A stretch of 64,000 bases of DNA from NCBI RefSeq assembly GCF_017744445.1, contig NZ_JAGIBH010000001.1:260178-324177 (forward strand), given 5' to 3'. The notes under the pieces are model-generated. The model worked only from the letters and a program-made list of their open reading frames with translations, was not told the origin of the DNA and made no database searches. Within the stretch, counting starts at the first letter, position 1. Each line of letters starts with the position of its first letter. This stretch comes from Caulobacter sp. (GTDB taxonomy: Bacteria; Pseudomonadota; Alphaproteobacteria; Caulobacterales; Caulobacteraceae). Positions 47,419 to 56,790 of the stretch are shown piece by piece. The position numbers and the translations under genes are program-made.

Positions 47419-50400
47419 ATGGATTTCAAACTGAAGGCGCTGCTGGGCGCTGTGTCGGCGCTCGCATTGAGCGCGTCTTCCGCCATGGCCGCCGACGCCT
47501 TGCCGTCCTTCGCCGAGCCGGCGCTGTCGCCGGACGGCGCCGAGATCGCCTTCGCCTCGGGCGGCGACCTTTGGACCGTGCCCGCCGCCGGCGGTCAGGC
47601 ACGGCTGCTGGTCACCGACGAGGCCACCGAGTCCCGGCCGCTGTATTCGCCCGACGGCAAGTCGCTGGCCTTCGTCTCGACCCGCTCGGGCGTGGCCAAC
47701 ATCTATGTCCTGACCTTGGCGACCGGCGAGCTGCGCCGCCTGACGTTCGGCGACAGCGCCGAGGCGCTGGACGGCTGGTCGCGGGACGGTCAGTGGATCT
47801 ACTTCACCTCGGGCGTGAACGATGTGGCGCGGCTGGGCGACGTCTATCGCGTGGCCGCCAGCGGCGGCACGCCGCTGGAAGTCAGCCGCGAGCGCTACCT
47901 CAACGAGTTCCAGAGCGCCCCGTCGCCGGACGGCCGCTCGGTCGCCCTGGCCGCCAAGGGCATGTCCAGCGCCCAGTTCTGGCGCAACGGCCACTCGCAC
48001 ATCGACGAGAGCGAGCTGTGGCTCAAGACCCTCGAAGGCAATGTTGACGGCGCAGGCTATCAGAAGCTTCTCCCCGCCGCGTCCAAGCACAACTGGCCGA
48101 TGTGGACTCCGGACGGCCAGGCGCTCTGGTACATGAGCGACCAGAGCGGGACCGAGAACCTGTGGCGTCTCCCGATCGGCGGGGCCCCGCAGCAGGTGAC
48201 CCGCTTCACCGACGGCCGTGTGCTGTTTCCGACCATCGGCTATGACGGCAAGACCATCGTCTTCGAACGCGACTTCGCCATCTGGAGGCTGGACACCACG
48301 ACCGGCCAGGCGACCAAGGTCGCGATCGCCCTGCGCGGCGCGCCCGCCGCGGCCGGCGAGGTCCACAAGAACGAGACCAGCTTCGACAGCCTGGCCCTGT
48401 CGCCGGACGGCAAGAAGGCCGCGATCATCGCCCATGGCGAGGTCTTCGCGGTCTCGACCAAGGAGGGCGGCGCGGCCCAGCGCGTGACCCGCACCCCGAT
48501 CCTGGAGCGCGACCCGACCTGGTCGCCCGACAGCAAGCGTCTGGTCTATGTCTCCGAGCGCGACCGGGCGGCCAACATCTATGCCTGGGACTTCGCGACG
48601 AACCAGGAGACGGCCCTGACCACCGGGGCGGCGCGCAACACCGTCCCGACCTGGTCGCCGGACGGCAAGGTCCTGGCCTATGTGCGCGACGGCAAGGAGG
48701 TCCGGGTGATGACCTTCGACCCGGCCGGCAAGGTCGCCACCGACCGGGTGCTTTTCCAGGGACCGCTGGGTGGCTTCGACGACACGCCGCTGACCTGGTC
48801 GCCCGACAGCCGCTGGATCGCCTTCACGGTCAGCGACCGCAAGGCGTTCGACAACGTTAATGTCGTGTCGCTGGACGGCGGCGCGGCGCGGCCGGTGACC
48901 TTCCTGGCCAACGGCAATGTCGGCAAGGTCGCCTGGTCGCCGGACGGCAAGTACCTGCTGGTCGACATGGGCCAGCGCAGCGAGGACGCCAAGATCCTGC
49001 GCGTCGACCTGCTGCCCAATGTGCCGAAGTTCAAGGAGGACGCCTTCCGCGACCTCTTCAAGCCGGCCGATGCGCCCGACAAGCCGGCCGAGCCCAAGGC
49101 CGAACCGGCCAAGACCGACACGCCGGCGAAACCGGTCACGGACGCCAAGCCAGCCGCGCCGAAGAAGAAGGTCGAGCCGACCCGTATCGTCTTCGAGGGC
49201 ATCCGCGAGCGCGCCGCCTACCTGCCGCTGGGCATGGACGTCGGCGATCCGCTGATCAGCCCCGACGGCAAGACCCTGGTCTTCCGCGCCCGCCAGGCCG
49301 GCCAGACCAACTTCTACACCTACAATCTGGATGAACTGGCGAAGGAGCCGGCGGTCCCGGTGCAGCTGACCTCGACCCGCAAGCCCAAGGGCGAGATCGC
49401 CTTCTCGCCCGACAGCAAGGAGGTCTGGTTCCTGGAGGGCGGTTCGATCGTCTCGACCCCGGTCGATACGCCCAAGCCCAAGCCCCTGGCGGCCAATGCC
49501 GAGCTGGATGTCGACTTCGACGTCGAGAAGACCGTGGTGTTCGAGCAGGCCTGGGGCGTGCTGAACCGCGGCTTCTATGATCCGAAGTTCCATGGCGCGA
49601 ACTGGGAAGCGCTACGCCAGCAGTGGGCGCCTTACATCGCCGGCTCGCGCACGGGCGACGAGCTGCGCCGCAACATCAACCTGATGATCGGCGAGCTGAA
49701 CGCCTCGCACTCGGGCATCAACAAGGCCGCCGATCCGGCCGCACCGGTGGTGCGCGCCGCCAATCTGGGCCTGCGCTTCGATCGCGTGGCCTATGAGGCC
49801 GGCAAGGGCCTGGTCGTCAGCGAGGTGATCGCCTTGGGTCCGGCGGCGCTGGAAGGCTCGATCCGGCCGGGCGAGACGCTGCTGGCGGTCAATGGCGAGC
49901 AGCTGTCGACCGGCGTCAATCTGGACAAGCTGCTGCGCGGCGCGGCGGGCAAGCGCACCGTGCTGACGGTGCTCGACACCGCCGGCAAGAGCCGCCGCGA
50001 CGCGGTGGTGCGGCCGGTCTCGACCACGACGGCGACGGGCCTGCTCTATCGCCAGTGGGTCAATGATCGCCGGGCCTATGTCGACAAGGTCAGCGGCGGC
50101 CAGCTGGGCTATGTCCACATCGCCGACATGTCCGACGCCTCGCTGGCGCAGCTCTATATCGACCTGGACGCCCAGAACCAGGGCAAGCAGGGCGTGGTCA
50201 TCGACGTGCGCAACAACAACGGCGGCTACGTTAACGGCCACGCGCTGGATGTGTTCGCCCGCCGCAACTACCTGATGATGACCGCCCGTGACCGCTTCCC
50301 GGTGCCTAGCCGCCAGAACCTTGGCCAGCGGGCGCTCGGCCTGCCGACGGTGCTGGTGACCAACGAGTCGTCGCTGTCGGACGCCGAGGACTTCACCGAG

Positions 50401-50646
50401 GGCTACCGCGCGCTGGGCCTGGGCAAGGTGGTGGGCAAGCCGACCGCCGGCTGGATCATCTTCACTGGCGGCCGCCAGCTGATCGACGGCTCGACCGTGC
50501 GCCTGCCGTTCATCCGCATCGAGGACCTGCGCGGGCAGAACATGGAGCTGAACCCGCGCCCCGTGGACGTGGATGTCGACCGGCCGCTCGGCGAGGCGGG
50601 CGACGCGCAGCTGGACGCGGCGGTGAAGGTGCTGCTGGGGAAGTGA
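47419..50646 (+). CDS. Tricorn-like S41 peptidase with beta-propeller, PDZ and protease domains
   Basis: A 1075-residue exported protease. Signal peptide MDFKLKALLGAVSALALSAS. Then many WD40/PD40-type propeller repeats (SPDGKSLAFVSTRSG, SPDSKRLVYVSERD, SPDGKYLLVDMG), a Pro/Lys-rich linker near 545-585, and a second propeller part. The tail holds a PDZ domain (ALEGSIRPGETLLAVNGE) and the S41 protease with NESSLSDAEDF, where the Ser near residue 985 should be the nucleophile. The layout is that of the archaeal tricorn protease, which trims peptides released by the proteasome. In bacteria it probably processes imported peptides in the periplasm. Confidence 0.92.
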   Translation: MDFKLKALLGAVSALALSASSAMAADALPSFAEPALSPDGAEIAFASGGDLWTVPAAGGQARLLVTDEATESRPLYSPDGKSLAFVSTRSGVANIYVLTLATGELRRLTFGDSAEALDGWSRDGQWIYFTSGVNDVARLGDVYRVAASGGTPLEVSRERYLNEFQSAPSPDGRSVALAAKGMSSAQFWRNGHSHIDESELWLKTLEGNVDGAGYQKLLPAASKHNWPMWTPDGQALWYMSDQSGTENLWRLPIGGAPQQVTRFTDGRVLFPTIGYDGKTIVFERDFAIWRLDTTTGQATKVAIALRGAPAAAGEVHKNETSFDSLALSPDGKKAAIIAHGEVFAVSTKEGGAAQRVTRTPILERDPTWSPDSKRLVYVSERDRAANIYAWDFATNQETALTTGAARNTVPTWSPDGKVLAYVRDGKEVRVMTFDPAGKVATDRVLFQGPLGGFDDTPLTWSPDSRWIAFTVSDRKAFDNVNVVSLDGGAARPVTFLANGNVGKVAWSPDGKYLLVDMGQRSEDAKILRVDLLPNVPKFKEDAFRDLFKPADAPDKPAEPKAEPAKTDTPAKPVTDAKPAAPKKKVEPTRIVFEGIRERAAYLPLGMDVGDPLISPDGKTLVFRARQAGQTNFYTYNLDELAKEPAVPVQLTSTRKPKGEIAFSPDSKEVWFLEGGSIVSTPVDTPKPKPLAANAELDVDFDVEKTVVFEQAWGVLNRGFYDPKFHGANWEALRQQWAPYIAGSRTGDELRRNINLMIGELNASHSGINKAADPAAPVVRAANLGLRFDRVAYEAGKGLVVSEVIALGPAALEGSIRPGETLLAVNGEQLSTGVNLDKLLRGAAGKRTVLTVLDTAGKSRRDAVVRPVSTTTATGLLYRQWVNDRRAYVDKVSGGQLGYVHIADMSDASLAQLYIDLDAQNQGKQGVVIDVRNNNGGYVNGHALDVFARRNYLMMTARDRFPVPSRQNLGQRALGLPTVLVTNESSLSDAEDFTEGYRALGLGKVVGKPTAGWIIFTGGRQLIDGSTVRLPFIRIEDLRGQNMELNPRPVDVDVDRPLGEAGDAQLDAAVKVLLGK

Positions 50647-50647
50647 T

Positions 50648-50761
50648 CCTCCCCCGCGATGCGGGGGAGGTGGCCCCAGAGGGCCGGAGGGGGCTAGCTC
50701 GGCCTGAGCAGCACTCGCCCCCTCAGTCGCTCCGCGACAGCTCCCCCGCATCGCGGGGGAG
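50648..50761. repeat. Intergenic palindromic repeat, family D, copy 3
   Basis: Ends CCTCCCCCGCGATGCGGGGGAG and CTCCCCCGCATCGCGGGGGAG; each end is a hairpin and the two ends are inverted copies. Inner GGAGGGGGC pairs with GCCCCCTC. Confidence 0.88.
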
Positions 50762-50821
50762 CATCTACCCGCCCCGCTCCCGCGTTGACACCACGGCCGG
50801 ACCCCACGATGGTCCCGGCCC

Positions 50822-51901
50822 GTGAACGCCTCCCCGGAGCCCGCCTTGACCAACATCCTGCACGCCATGCTGGGCAAGGGCTTGGGCGGTCTGGAGCAGG
50901 TGTTTCTGGACTATCAGCCGATCCTGGAGGCGTGGGCGGCCAAGCACGGCGGCCGCTGCGCGGGCGTGGTCCGCAAGGGCGGGGCGGTGGCGCGGCGCGG
51001 GGCGTCGCGTAAGCCGGCCTTCGTCGCGATGGACGCCTTCACCGACTGGGATCCGCTGACCCTGGCCGCCGCCAAGGGCGTGGTGCGTGCAGCGGCGCCC
51101 GACCTGATCCTCAGCCATGGCCAGCGCCCGGCGCGGGTGTTCGGCAAGGTCGCGCCCGCCAGCGCCATCCAGGCCGTCTGCCTGCACAAACCCTCGTTCG
51201 AGGTCGCGCCCGGCGTCCACTATCTGTGCGTGGGCCGGCACCTGGCGCGTCTGGCCATGGAACGCGGCGCGCCCGAGGACCACGTCTGGTTCATCCCCAA
51301 TTCGGTCAAGACGCCCACCGCTCGCGCCAAGCCGTTCTCGAAGGGCGAAAGCGTCCCGGTCAAGATCGTCGCCGCCGGCCGCTTGCACCAGAAGAAGGGC
51401 TTCGACGTCCTGATCCGCGCGATCGGCAAGCTGCGCGCCTGGGACTTCGACGTCACCTGCGAGATCGCCGGCGAGGGCGAGGAGCGCGGCGACCTGGAGG
51501 CCCTGATCCGCGAGCTGGACCTGGACCCCTGCGTGCAGCTGAAGGGCTGGACCGACGACGTCGCCGGCTTCCTGGCCACCGGTGACCTGTTCGCCTTCCC
51601 GTCGCACCAGGAGGGGTTCCCGCTGACCCTGCTGGAGGCCATGTCGGTCGGCTTGCCCGTGGTCGCCACCGAGATCGACGGCCCCAACGAGATCCTCAAG
51701 GACGGCGCCAACGGCCGCCTGGTCCCGGACGATGATCCCGACCGCCTGGCCGAGGCCCTGGGCGAGCTGATCAGCGACCGCGAGGCGGCCAAGCGCTACG
51801 GCGAGGCCGCGCGCCAGCTGGTGCTGGACGAATACGGCCCTGGCGAGCTGGCGCGGCGTCTGGAAGCCGCCCTGGACGGAATGACATCCAAAGCGCGTTA
51901 G
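50822..51901 (+). CDS. Glycosyltransferase, GT4-like
   Basis: A 359-residue GT-B retaining glycosyltransferase that moves a sugar from a nucleotide donor to an acceptor, probably a polysaccharide or lipid. The N-terminus has GKGLGGLEQVFLDYQ, and the donor domain has KIVAAGRLHQKKGFDVLIRAI and the EX7E motif in EGFPLTLLE. The start is GTG. No other polysaccharide genes are near, so this may modify a surface glycan on its own. Confidence 0.88.
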   Translation: MNASPEPALTNILHAMLGKGLGGLEQVFLDYQPILEAWAAKHGGRCAGVVRKGGAVARRGASRKPAFVAMDAFTDWDPLTLAAAKGVVRAAAPDLILSHGQRPARVFGKVAPASAIQAVCLHKPSFEVAPGVHYLCVGRHLARLAMERGAPEDHVWFIPNSVKTPTARAKPFSKGESVPVKIVAAGRLHQKKGFDVLIRAIGKLRAWDFDVTCEIAGEGEERGDLEALIRELDLDPCVQLKGWTDDVAGFLATGDLFAFPSHQEGFPLTLLEAMSVGLPVVATEIDGPNEILKDGANGRLVPDDDPDRLAEALGELISDREAAKRYGEAARQLVLDEYGPGELARRLEAALDGMTSKAR

Positions 51902-51996
51902 GCGAAAGTGTGTGCGGTTTCGCCGCCAAACGCGCGCCGACTAAGGCCTTGATGCGAAGCGCACTCGGAGGTATGACCCCCGTCCGTCCTGGCGAT

Positions 51997-52073
51997 GGCT
52001 GGGTAGCTCAGATGGTTAGAGCGGTGGATTCATAACCCACAGGTCGGCGGTTCGATCCCGCCCCCCGCCACCA
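51997..52073 (+). tRNA. tRNA-Met (anticodon CAT), with two stem mismatches
   Basis: A 77-nt cloverleaf ending in encoded CCA. D arm GCTC-loop-GAGC, anticodon loop TTCATAA, T arm GGCGG-TTCGATC-CCGCC. The acceptor strands GGCTGGG and CCCCGCC leave a U-C pair at 4-69, and the anticodon stem GTGGA with CCCAC leaves an A-C pair at 31-39. Elongator Met is most likely, since initiators lack these features, but lysidine-type tRNA-Ile (CAT) cannot be excluded from the sequence. A coding gene starts 68 bases later. Confidence 0.9.
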
Positions 52074-52141
52074 GGACGGACTACTTCTCCTTAGATTTTA
52101 ACAGCTTGGAACAGCGCTGCGGCGGTGGCCGTTGTCGCGTC

Positions 52142-52615
52142 ATGGCGCGCGCACCCAAGATCTTCACGTGGTCGGACGGCTTTCACCGCTACACCGTGGC
52201 GGCAACGTCGCGCGCCAAGGCGCTGGCGGCCTGGGAGACGGATCGCGATCTCTTCAAGGAAGGCGTCGCCGAGGAGGTGTTCGACACGCCGGACGCCAAG
52301 GCGGCCCTGGCCGCGCCCGGAGCGGTGATCCGCCGGGCGGAAGGCGGGCTGCCGGCGGAGGTGGCCAAGCTGCCCAAGCTGCCCAAGACCAATCCCAGGA
52401 AAGCCGACAAGGCCGAGGCCGAGGCCGAGCGCAAGCGCAAGCTCGCCGAGGCTGAGCAAGCCCTCGAAGCCGCCGAGGCCGAGCAGCGCGACGCCGAAGC
52501 GGACCTGGAACGTCGCCGCCGCGACCTCGAGGCCGAGACGACCGTCCTCAGCGAGACCTGGACGAAGCGCCGATCAAGACTGGAGCAGGCGATCCAGCGT
52601 TTGCGACCGCGATAG
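52142..52615 (+). CDS. Coiled-coil hypothetical protein
   Basis: A 157-residue protein without signal or membrane segments. The first ~60 residues (MARAPKIFTWSDGFHRYTVA) form a small alpha/beta-looking region; residues 80-157 are a long charged coiled coil (KADKAEAEAERKRKLAEAEQ and on), of the type often mislabelled TolA. The last 68 bases overlap the end of the convergent GDPD gene. An upstream in-frame ATG at 52106 adds a Cys-rich non-coding-looking stretch and is rejected. Confidence 0.78.
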   Translation: MARAPKIFTWSDGFHRYTVAATSRAKALAAWETDRDLFKEGVAEEVFDTPDAKAALAAPGAVIRRAEGGLPAEVAKLPKLPKTNPRKADKAEAEAERKRKLAEAEQALEAAEAEQRDAEADLERRRRDLEAETTVLSETWTKRRSRLEQAIQRLRPR

Positions 52616-53564
52616 AGGTCGACGCCCGGCCGCGCAGGTCGTGCTGGTTCAGGTAGTCGAGCAGCGCCGCAGGATGGTCGGTCTGGACGACATTGACGCC
52701 CTCGGCGATCAGGCCGCCCCAGGCCTTGTCGGGATCGGTCAGGGCGTGGCTGTCGCCTGCGGTGTCGGGGACCCCTCTGACACCCTTGCCGGCCAGGCTG
52801 TTTGTCCAGACCCGGACGTGGGCGGCGTGGGCGGCGTCGCGTACGGCGGCGAAGCCGTCCTTCTTCAGCGCGTCCAGCTCGACGGCCGGGATCGCCTGGA
52901 GGCCTGAGGCCTGGGCGGTGGTGATCGCGCCCAGCTGCTCGGCGCGCGGGGCGCCCTTGCCGCCGACGATCGGCATGAAGGCCAGGTTCCTGTACAGCGG
53001 CTGGTCGGCGATCGGCGTGGCGCCCAGATCGGCGCGGGCCTTGAACAGCACCCAGTCGTCGGCCCCGACATCGTGCACCAGGCGGGCGACCTGGGCGACC
53101 GTCGCGCCGTCTTCCTTGATGTCGAGATTGACCAGGATGCGGCCGCGCGCCATGCGCAGGAAAGCGCTCAGGGTCGGGGGCGAGGCCCCCGTCGCGGCGC
53201 CGTCGACCTCGAGGCGCAGGTCCTGCAGTTCGCCCAGGGTCAGGTCCGAGACCTTGCCCTTGCCGGTGGTGGTGCGGTCGACCTTGGCGTCGTGCATCAG
53301 CACGAGGGCGCCGTCCTGGGTGCGGCGTACGTCGATCTCGACGACGTCGACGCCCAGGGCGATGCAGCGCTCCAGCGCGGCCAGGGAGTTTTCGGGGACG
53401 GCGGTCATCAGACCGCGCGAGGGAGCCGCGGCGTGGCAGGCGCGGTGGGCCACCACCATGACGCCGCCGGCCGGATCATAGAGGCGATCCCGAAGGTCGG
53501 CGGCGTGGGCCGAGCCGGTCAAGGCCGTCAGCGCCAGCGCAGTCGCGAACGTGGGAAGTCGCAT
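52548..53564 (-). CDS. Periplasmic glycerophosphodiester phosphodiesterase
   Basis: A 338-residue TIM-barrel enzyme that hydrolyses glycerophosphodiesters to glycerol-3-phosphate and an alcohol, as in use of phospholipid remains. Signal MRLPTFATALALTALTGSAHA. Catalytic patterns are VVAHRACHA, ENSLAALERC, VEIDVRRTQDG and VLMHDAKVDRTT, the metal and general-base residues of the GDPD family. Its 3' end overlaps the convergent coiled-coil gene by 68 bases. It stands alone. Confidence 0.92.
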   Translation of the reverse strand: MRLPTFATALALTALTGSAHAADLRDRLYDPAGGVMVVAHRACHAAAPSRGLMTAVPENSLAALERCIALGVDVVEIDVRRTQDGALVLMHDAKVDRTTTGKGKVSDLTLGELQDLRLEVDGAATGASPPTLSAFLRMARGRILVNLDIKEDGATVAQVARLVHDVGADDWVLFKARADLGATPIADQPLYRNLAFMPIVGGKGAPRAEQLGAITTAQASGLQAIPAVELDALKKDGFAAVRDAAHAAHVRVWTNSLAGKGVRGVPDTAGDSHALTDPDKAWGGLIAEGVNVVQTDHPAALLDYLNQHDLRGRASTSIAVANAGSPAPVLIGASSRSR

Positions 53565-53702
53565 GATCCAATCCCCCGAGCCGAGTGCTGCATCGCAGAT
53601 TCACGCAACAGGCGTGCGGCAGTTCGGACTCAGTGAGATGACGTCGCGGGGAGGCGACCGCCCCAAGCCCTCGGGTGCGACAAGATGTCCGGCGGCGCGG
53701 TT

Positions 53703-55103
53703 TTAAACCTTCCGGAAACCCCGCAGCACATTGGCCTCGGTGCTGAGCTGCAGCTTAGCGTAGTCGATGCGCGGCGTGTCGGAGAACAGCAGGTAGTAGT
53801 ACTTCATCTGTTCGGACCACCAATAGCCCGGGCAGTTGTCGCCCTGGGTCATCGGCCTGGTCGTGATGTCCTTCAGCGCCGTGTAGCCGTAGGGCGCGCG
53901 GCTGGTGGCCTTCATCTGGCGATAGTGGATGGCGGCCAGGGCGCGGTAGCGCTCGTCGCGGTCGACCAGCCACAGGTTCAGGCAGGCGTCGGGATATTCC
54001 GGGCGCAGGCCGGTGTGCTTGCGGCGCGGCTGGGCGGTCGTGACGTCGATCGACTCCGGAATGATCCCGAACGTCGCCTGCATGTAGGTGAAGGTGGCCA
54101 GGTAGTCGTCGCCCTGAGCCTTGGCGCCGATCTGGCCCAGCAGGCCGGCATAGTAGGCGGCCAGTTCGCTCTGGGCCGTGGAGGTCACTGCGCCGGTCTC
54201 GAAATCGACCATCGGGAACCACAGGCGATCGTCATAACGCTTGGCCTGGTGGGTCAGCTGAGCGGCGATGCATTCCTGCGCCCAGCGTTTGCAGTCCTGG
54301 TCGCCGAACAGCTCCCAAGCGTCCCACAGGTACTCGTAGAAACTGTCGGCATAGACGTCGATGCTGGCGTTGCGGCTGATGTACTCGCCGATGCGCGCAT
54401 CGATATTGGCGGCCATCAGACCGATCTTCGAGCGGCGGTCCAGGGCGTGTTTCATGGCCCGCTTGGCGGCCTTGAAGTAGCGGTCATCGCCCGTCAGCTG
54501 GCTCAGCACCCCGAATTCGGTGATGTAGGTGCCGATCTCGGCCAGATTGGTTTCGGGATCACGAACCGCGCCGGTCTTCAGGTTCACATAGCGCCAGGGC
54601 AGGCCGTGCGGCGAGGCGTCGAAGGCCTTCATCAGGCGGTCGGCCAGGTCCTTGGCTTTCGCCAGCAGTACGGGATCGCCGCAGGCCAGGTGCGCCGAGA
54701 TCAGGCCGCCGACCAGACGGATATTGGTCTCGAAGACCTGGGCTTCGCCGTCGACGTCGAAGCTGAGGCTGGACTTCACCCAGTCGACCCCGGCCTGGAA
54801 CTCGGCGTCCAGCCCCATGATCCACAGCGTATCCAGCGCCTCGACCAGCGACAGTCCCAGGTCATGGCCCTCGATGAAGAACGAGCGCGAGGTGCCGCTG
54901 ACCGGATTGATCTCGTCCTTGCCCCAGGCCTTGGCGACATAGCCCTGCCAGGCCCACTGGAACTCGGACCGGACGTCGGCGGCGAGGGCCTTCCAGTCCT
55001 CGGCCCTCCCTCCTTTTGATTGGGCGGCGGCCAGGCTCGGCGCGAGGCCGGCGGCGGCGAGGGCGGTCAGGGCGGAGCGGCGCGTGAGTCGGGCGAGCGT
55101 CAT
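53703..55103 (-). CDS. GH47 (class I) alpha-1,2-mannosidase
   Basis: A 466-residue glycoside hydrolase of family 47, which removes alpha-1,2-mannose with inversion and depends on calcium. The family is mostly eukaryotic (ER and Golgi N-glycan trimming); bacterial members are few, and one from a Caulobacter has been studied structurally. Catalytic acids fit E125 in VFETNIRL, D253 in ADSFYEYL and E369 in GLRPEYPDA; E431 in WSEQMKYYYLLF and the calcium-binding Thr at T455 in STEANVL are also in place. The N-terminus (MTLARLTRRSALTALAAAGL) is a twin-arginine-type signal, so the enzyme acts in the periplasm or outside, perhaps on fungal or yeast mannans. Confidence 0.93.
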   Translation of the reverse strand: MTLARLTRRSALTALAAAGLAPSLAAAQSKGGRAEDWKALAADVRSEFQWAWQGYVAKAWGKDEINPVSGTSRSFFIEGHDLGLSLVEALDTLWIMGLDAEFQAGVDWVKSSLSFDVDGEAQVFETNIRLVGGLISAHLACGDPVLLAKAKDLADRLMKAFDASPHGLPWRYVNLKTGAVRDPETNLAEIGTYITEFGVLSQLTGDDRYFKAAKRAMKHALDRRSKIGLMAANIDARIGEYISRNASIDVYADSFYEYLWDAWELFGDQDCKRWAQECIAAQLTHQAKRYDDRLWFPMVDFETGAVTSTAQSELAAYYAGLLGQIGAKAQGDDYLATFTYMQATFGIIPESIDVTTAQPRRKHTGLRPEYPDACLNLWLVDRDERYRALAAIHYRQMKATSRAPYGYTALKDITTRPMTQGDNCPGYWWSEQMKYYYLLFSDTPRIDYAKLQLSTEANVLRGFRKV

Positions 55104-55142
55104 GGCGCCAGCCTACCGGGGAGCGAACAGGAGAGGAAAGTG

Positions 55143-55173
55143 GCCGGCCGGGATTCACGACACCCCGGCCGGC
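55143..55173. terminator. Strong hairpin between kinase and mannosidase genes
   Basis: GCCGGCCGGG (55143-55152) and CCCGGCCGGC (55164-55173) form a perfect 10-bp stem with an 11-base loop, in the gap downstream of the kinase and upstream of the GH47 gene on the minus strand. No T tract. It could end the kinase transcript. Confidence 0.45.
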
Positions 55174-55280
55174 AAAGGCGCTTCGGCTGGTGGGATGAGC
55201 CGAAGGATCTGCCTTCCTAGGACGACACAAGCGGAGCCGGCCCGCCATACGGTGGTCGACTAAGTTTCCTATTAGGGACC

Positions 55281-56714
55281 TTAAGTGGGTGGAAGTGTCG
55301 GGTTCCCGTCAGAGTTTTCCGGTGGAGCCTCGGGCAAACGCGCGCTGAGCGTGCAGCATAGGCCCTCCGGGCGATAGTCCATCACCGCCGCGCCCTTCAA
55401 CTCGCCGCGCAGGCTGCGCTCGATCAGGCGCGAGCCAAAGCCCTTGCGGGTGGGTTCGGACACCGTCGGACCGTTGCTCTCGACCCAGCGCCCTTCCAGC
55501 ATCCGCGTGGCCGGATCGTAGGTCCAGGATAGGTCCACATGGCCGTCGGGATTGGACAGGGCGCCGTACTTCAGAGCGTTGGTGGCCAGCTCGTGCAGGA
55601 TCAGCGCCATGGTCAGGGCGCCGCCCGGCTGCAGGCGCACCGGCGGGCCCTGGATGCTGACGCGCGTGCCGGCCTCGTCGAAGGGCCGCAGGGCGCGCTC
55701 GACCACCTCGTGCAGTTGCGCGCCGTGCCAGCTTTCACGCGTGAGAATGTCGTGCACGCGCGACAGGCCCATCAGGCGGGCCTCGAACTTCTCGAAGGCC
55801 ACCACCGGGTCGGGCTCGTTGCGCAGGGTCTGGGCCGCCATCGACTGGACGGTGGCCAGGGTGTTCTTCACCCGGTGGTTCAGCTCGTTGATCAGCAGGC
55901 GCAGCTGGCTCTGGTGCTGCTCCTGGGCGGTCTCGGCCTGCTTGCGGGCGCTGATGTCGGAGATGATCGCCAGGATATAGGCCGGCTCGTCGTCGACCCG
56001 CACCATCGAGGCGGTCAGGTGGATCCACAGGTCGCCGCCCGGGATGACGAAGCGACGCTCGGCCGCGCAGGTCTCGACCTCGCCCGCCAGCAGCGCCTCG
56101 CTGGACAGCAGGGTGCGGTCCAGAAAGTCGGGGTGGACCAGGTTGGGCAGCGACACGCCCAGCAGGGCGTCGCGGTCGCGGCCCAGCAGGGTGCAGAAGG
56201 CGTCATTGGCCTCCAGGATCTCGCCGGTGGGGGTCAGGCGGGCCACGCCCATGGCGGCCTGGTCGAAGACGGCGCGATAGCGGGCCTCGGCGGCCTCCAG
56301 CTTCTGGCGGGCCTCGATATTGGCGGTGACGACCTCGGTGTAGAGCACCAGACCGCCGATCTCGCCGCCATCATCGCGCCAGGGAGCCATGGACCAGCGG
56401 ATCCATTCGGTGCGGCCGTCGCGGTCGATATAGGGGTCGCCCTCGTGGCGCAGCTCGACACCTTCGGTCAGCACCCGCGTATGCAGGTCGCGCCACTTCT
56501 GCGGCACCTCGGGAAAGGCCTCATAGTGCAGGCGGCCGATCAGCGGCATGTCGGCCGGCAGGCGCTGGTCGGTCAGGTATTGGCGCGAGGCGGCCAGATA
56601 GCGCATCTGGCTGTCGAAGATGGCGATGCCCAAGGGGGCGTGCTTCAGCGCGGTGGTCACGCTGGGCGAAGCAGCCATGGGCGCTACGGACTGGGGCGGC
56701 GCTTCATCGATCAT
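55281..56714 (-). CDS. PAS-domain HWE histidine kinase
   Basis: A 477-residue cytoplasmic kinase. Two PAS domains (about 20-135 and 140-260) are followed by the HWE kinase core: H280 in INELNHRVKNTLATVQSMA, then HELATNALKYGALS and the WxE motif in GRWVESNGP. The family name comes from those residues, all present. Such kinases are abundant in Caulobacter and often detect light, redox or stress; the sensed signal is unknown. No response regulator is adjacent. Confidence 0.92.
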   Translation of the reverse strand: MIDEAPPQSVAPMAASPSVTTALKHAPLGIAIFDSQMRYLAASRQYLTDQRLPADMPLIGRLHYEAFPEVPQKWRDLHTRVLTEGVELRHEGDPYIDRDGRTEWIRWSMAPWRDDGGEIGGLVLYTEVVTANIEARQKLEAAEARYRAVFDQAAMGVARLTPTGEILEANDAFCTLLGRDRDALLGVSLPNLVHPDFLDRTLLSSEALLAGEVETCAAERRFVIPGGDLWIHLTASMVRVDDEPAYILAIISDISARKQAETAQEQHQSQLRLLINELNHRVKNTLATVQSMAAQTLRNEPDPVVAFEKFEARLMGLSRVHDILTRESWHGAQLHEVVERALRPFDEAGTRVSIQGPPVRLQPGGALTMALILHELATNALKYGALSNPDGHVDLSWTYDPATRMLEGRWVESNGPTVSEPTRKGFGSRLIERSLRGELKGAAVMDYRPEGLCCTLSARLPEAPPENSDGNPTLPPT

Positions 56715-56790
56715 CGGTCGCGTTTGTACTCGGCGAGACGGTCAGGCTTCGATTGAATTTCGCGTGAGCAATACCCCAGTGACGTCACGG

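Noticed and set aside
51997..52141. tRNA as an integration site for a mobile element
   Set aside because: No integrase gene and no repeat of the tRNA 3' end downstream in the window.
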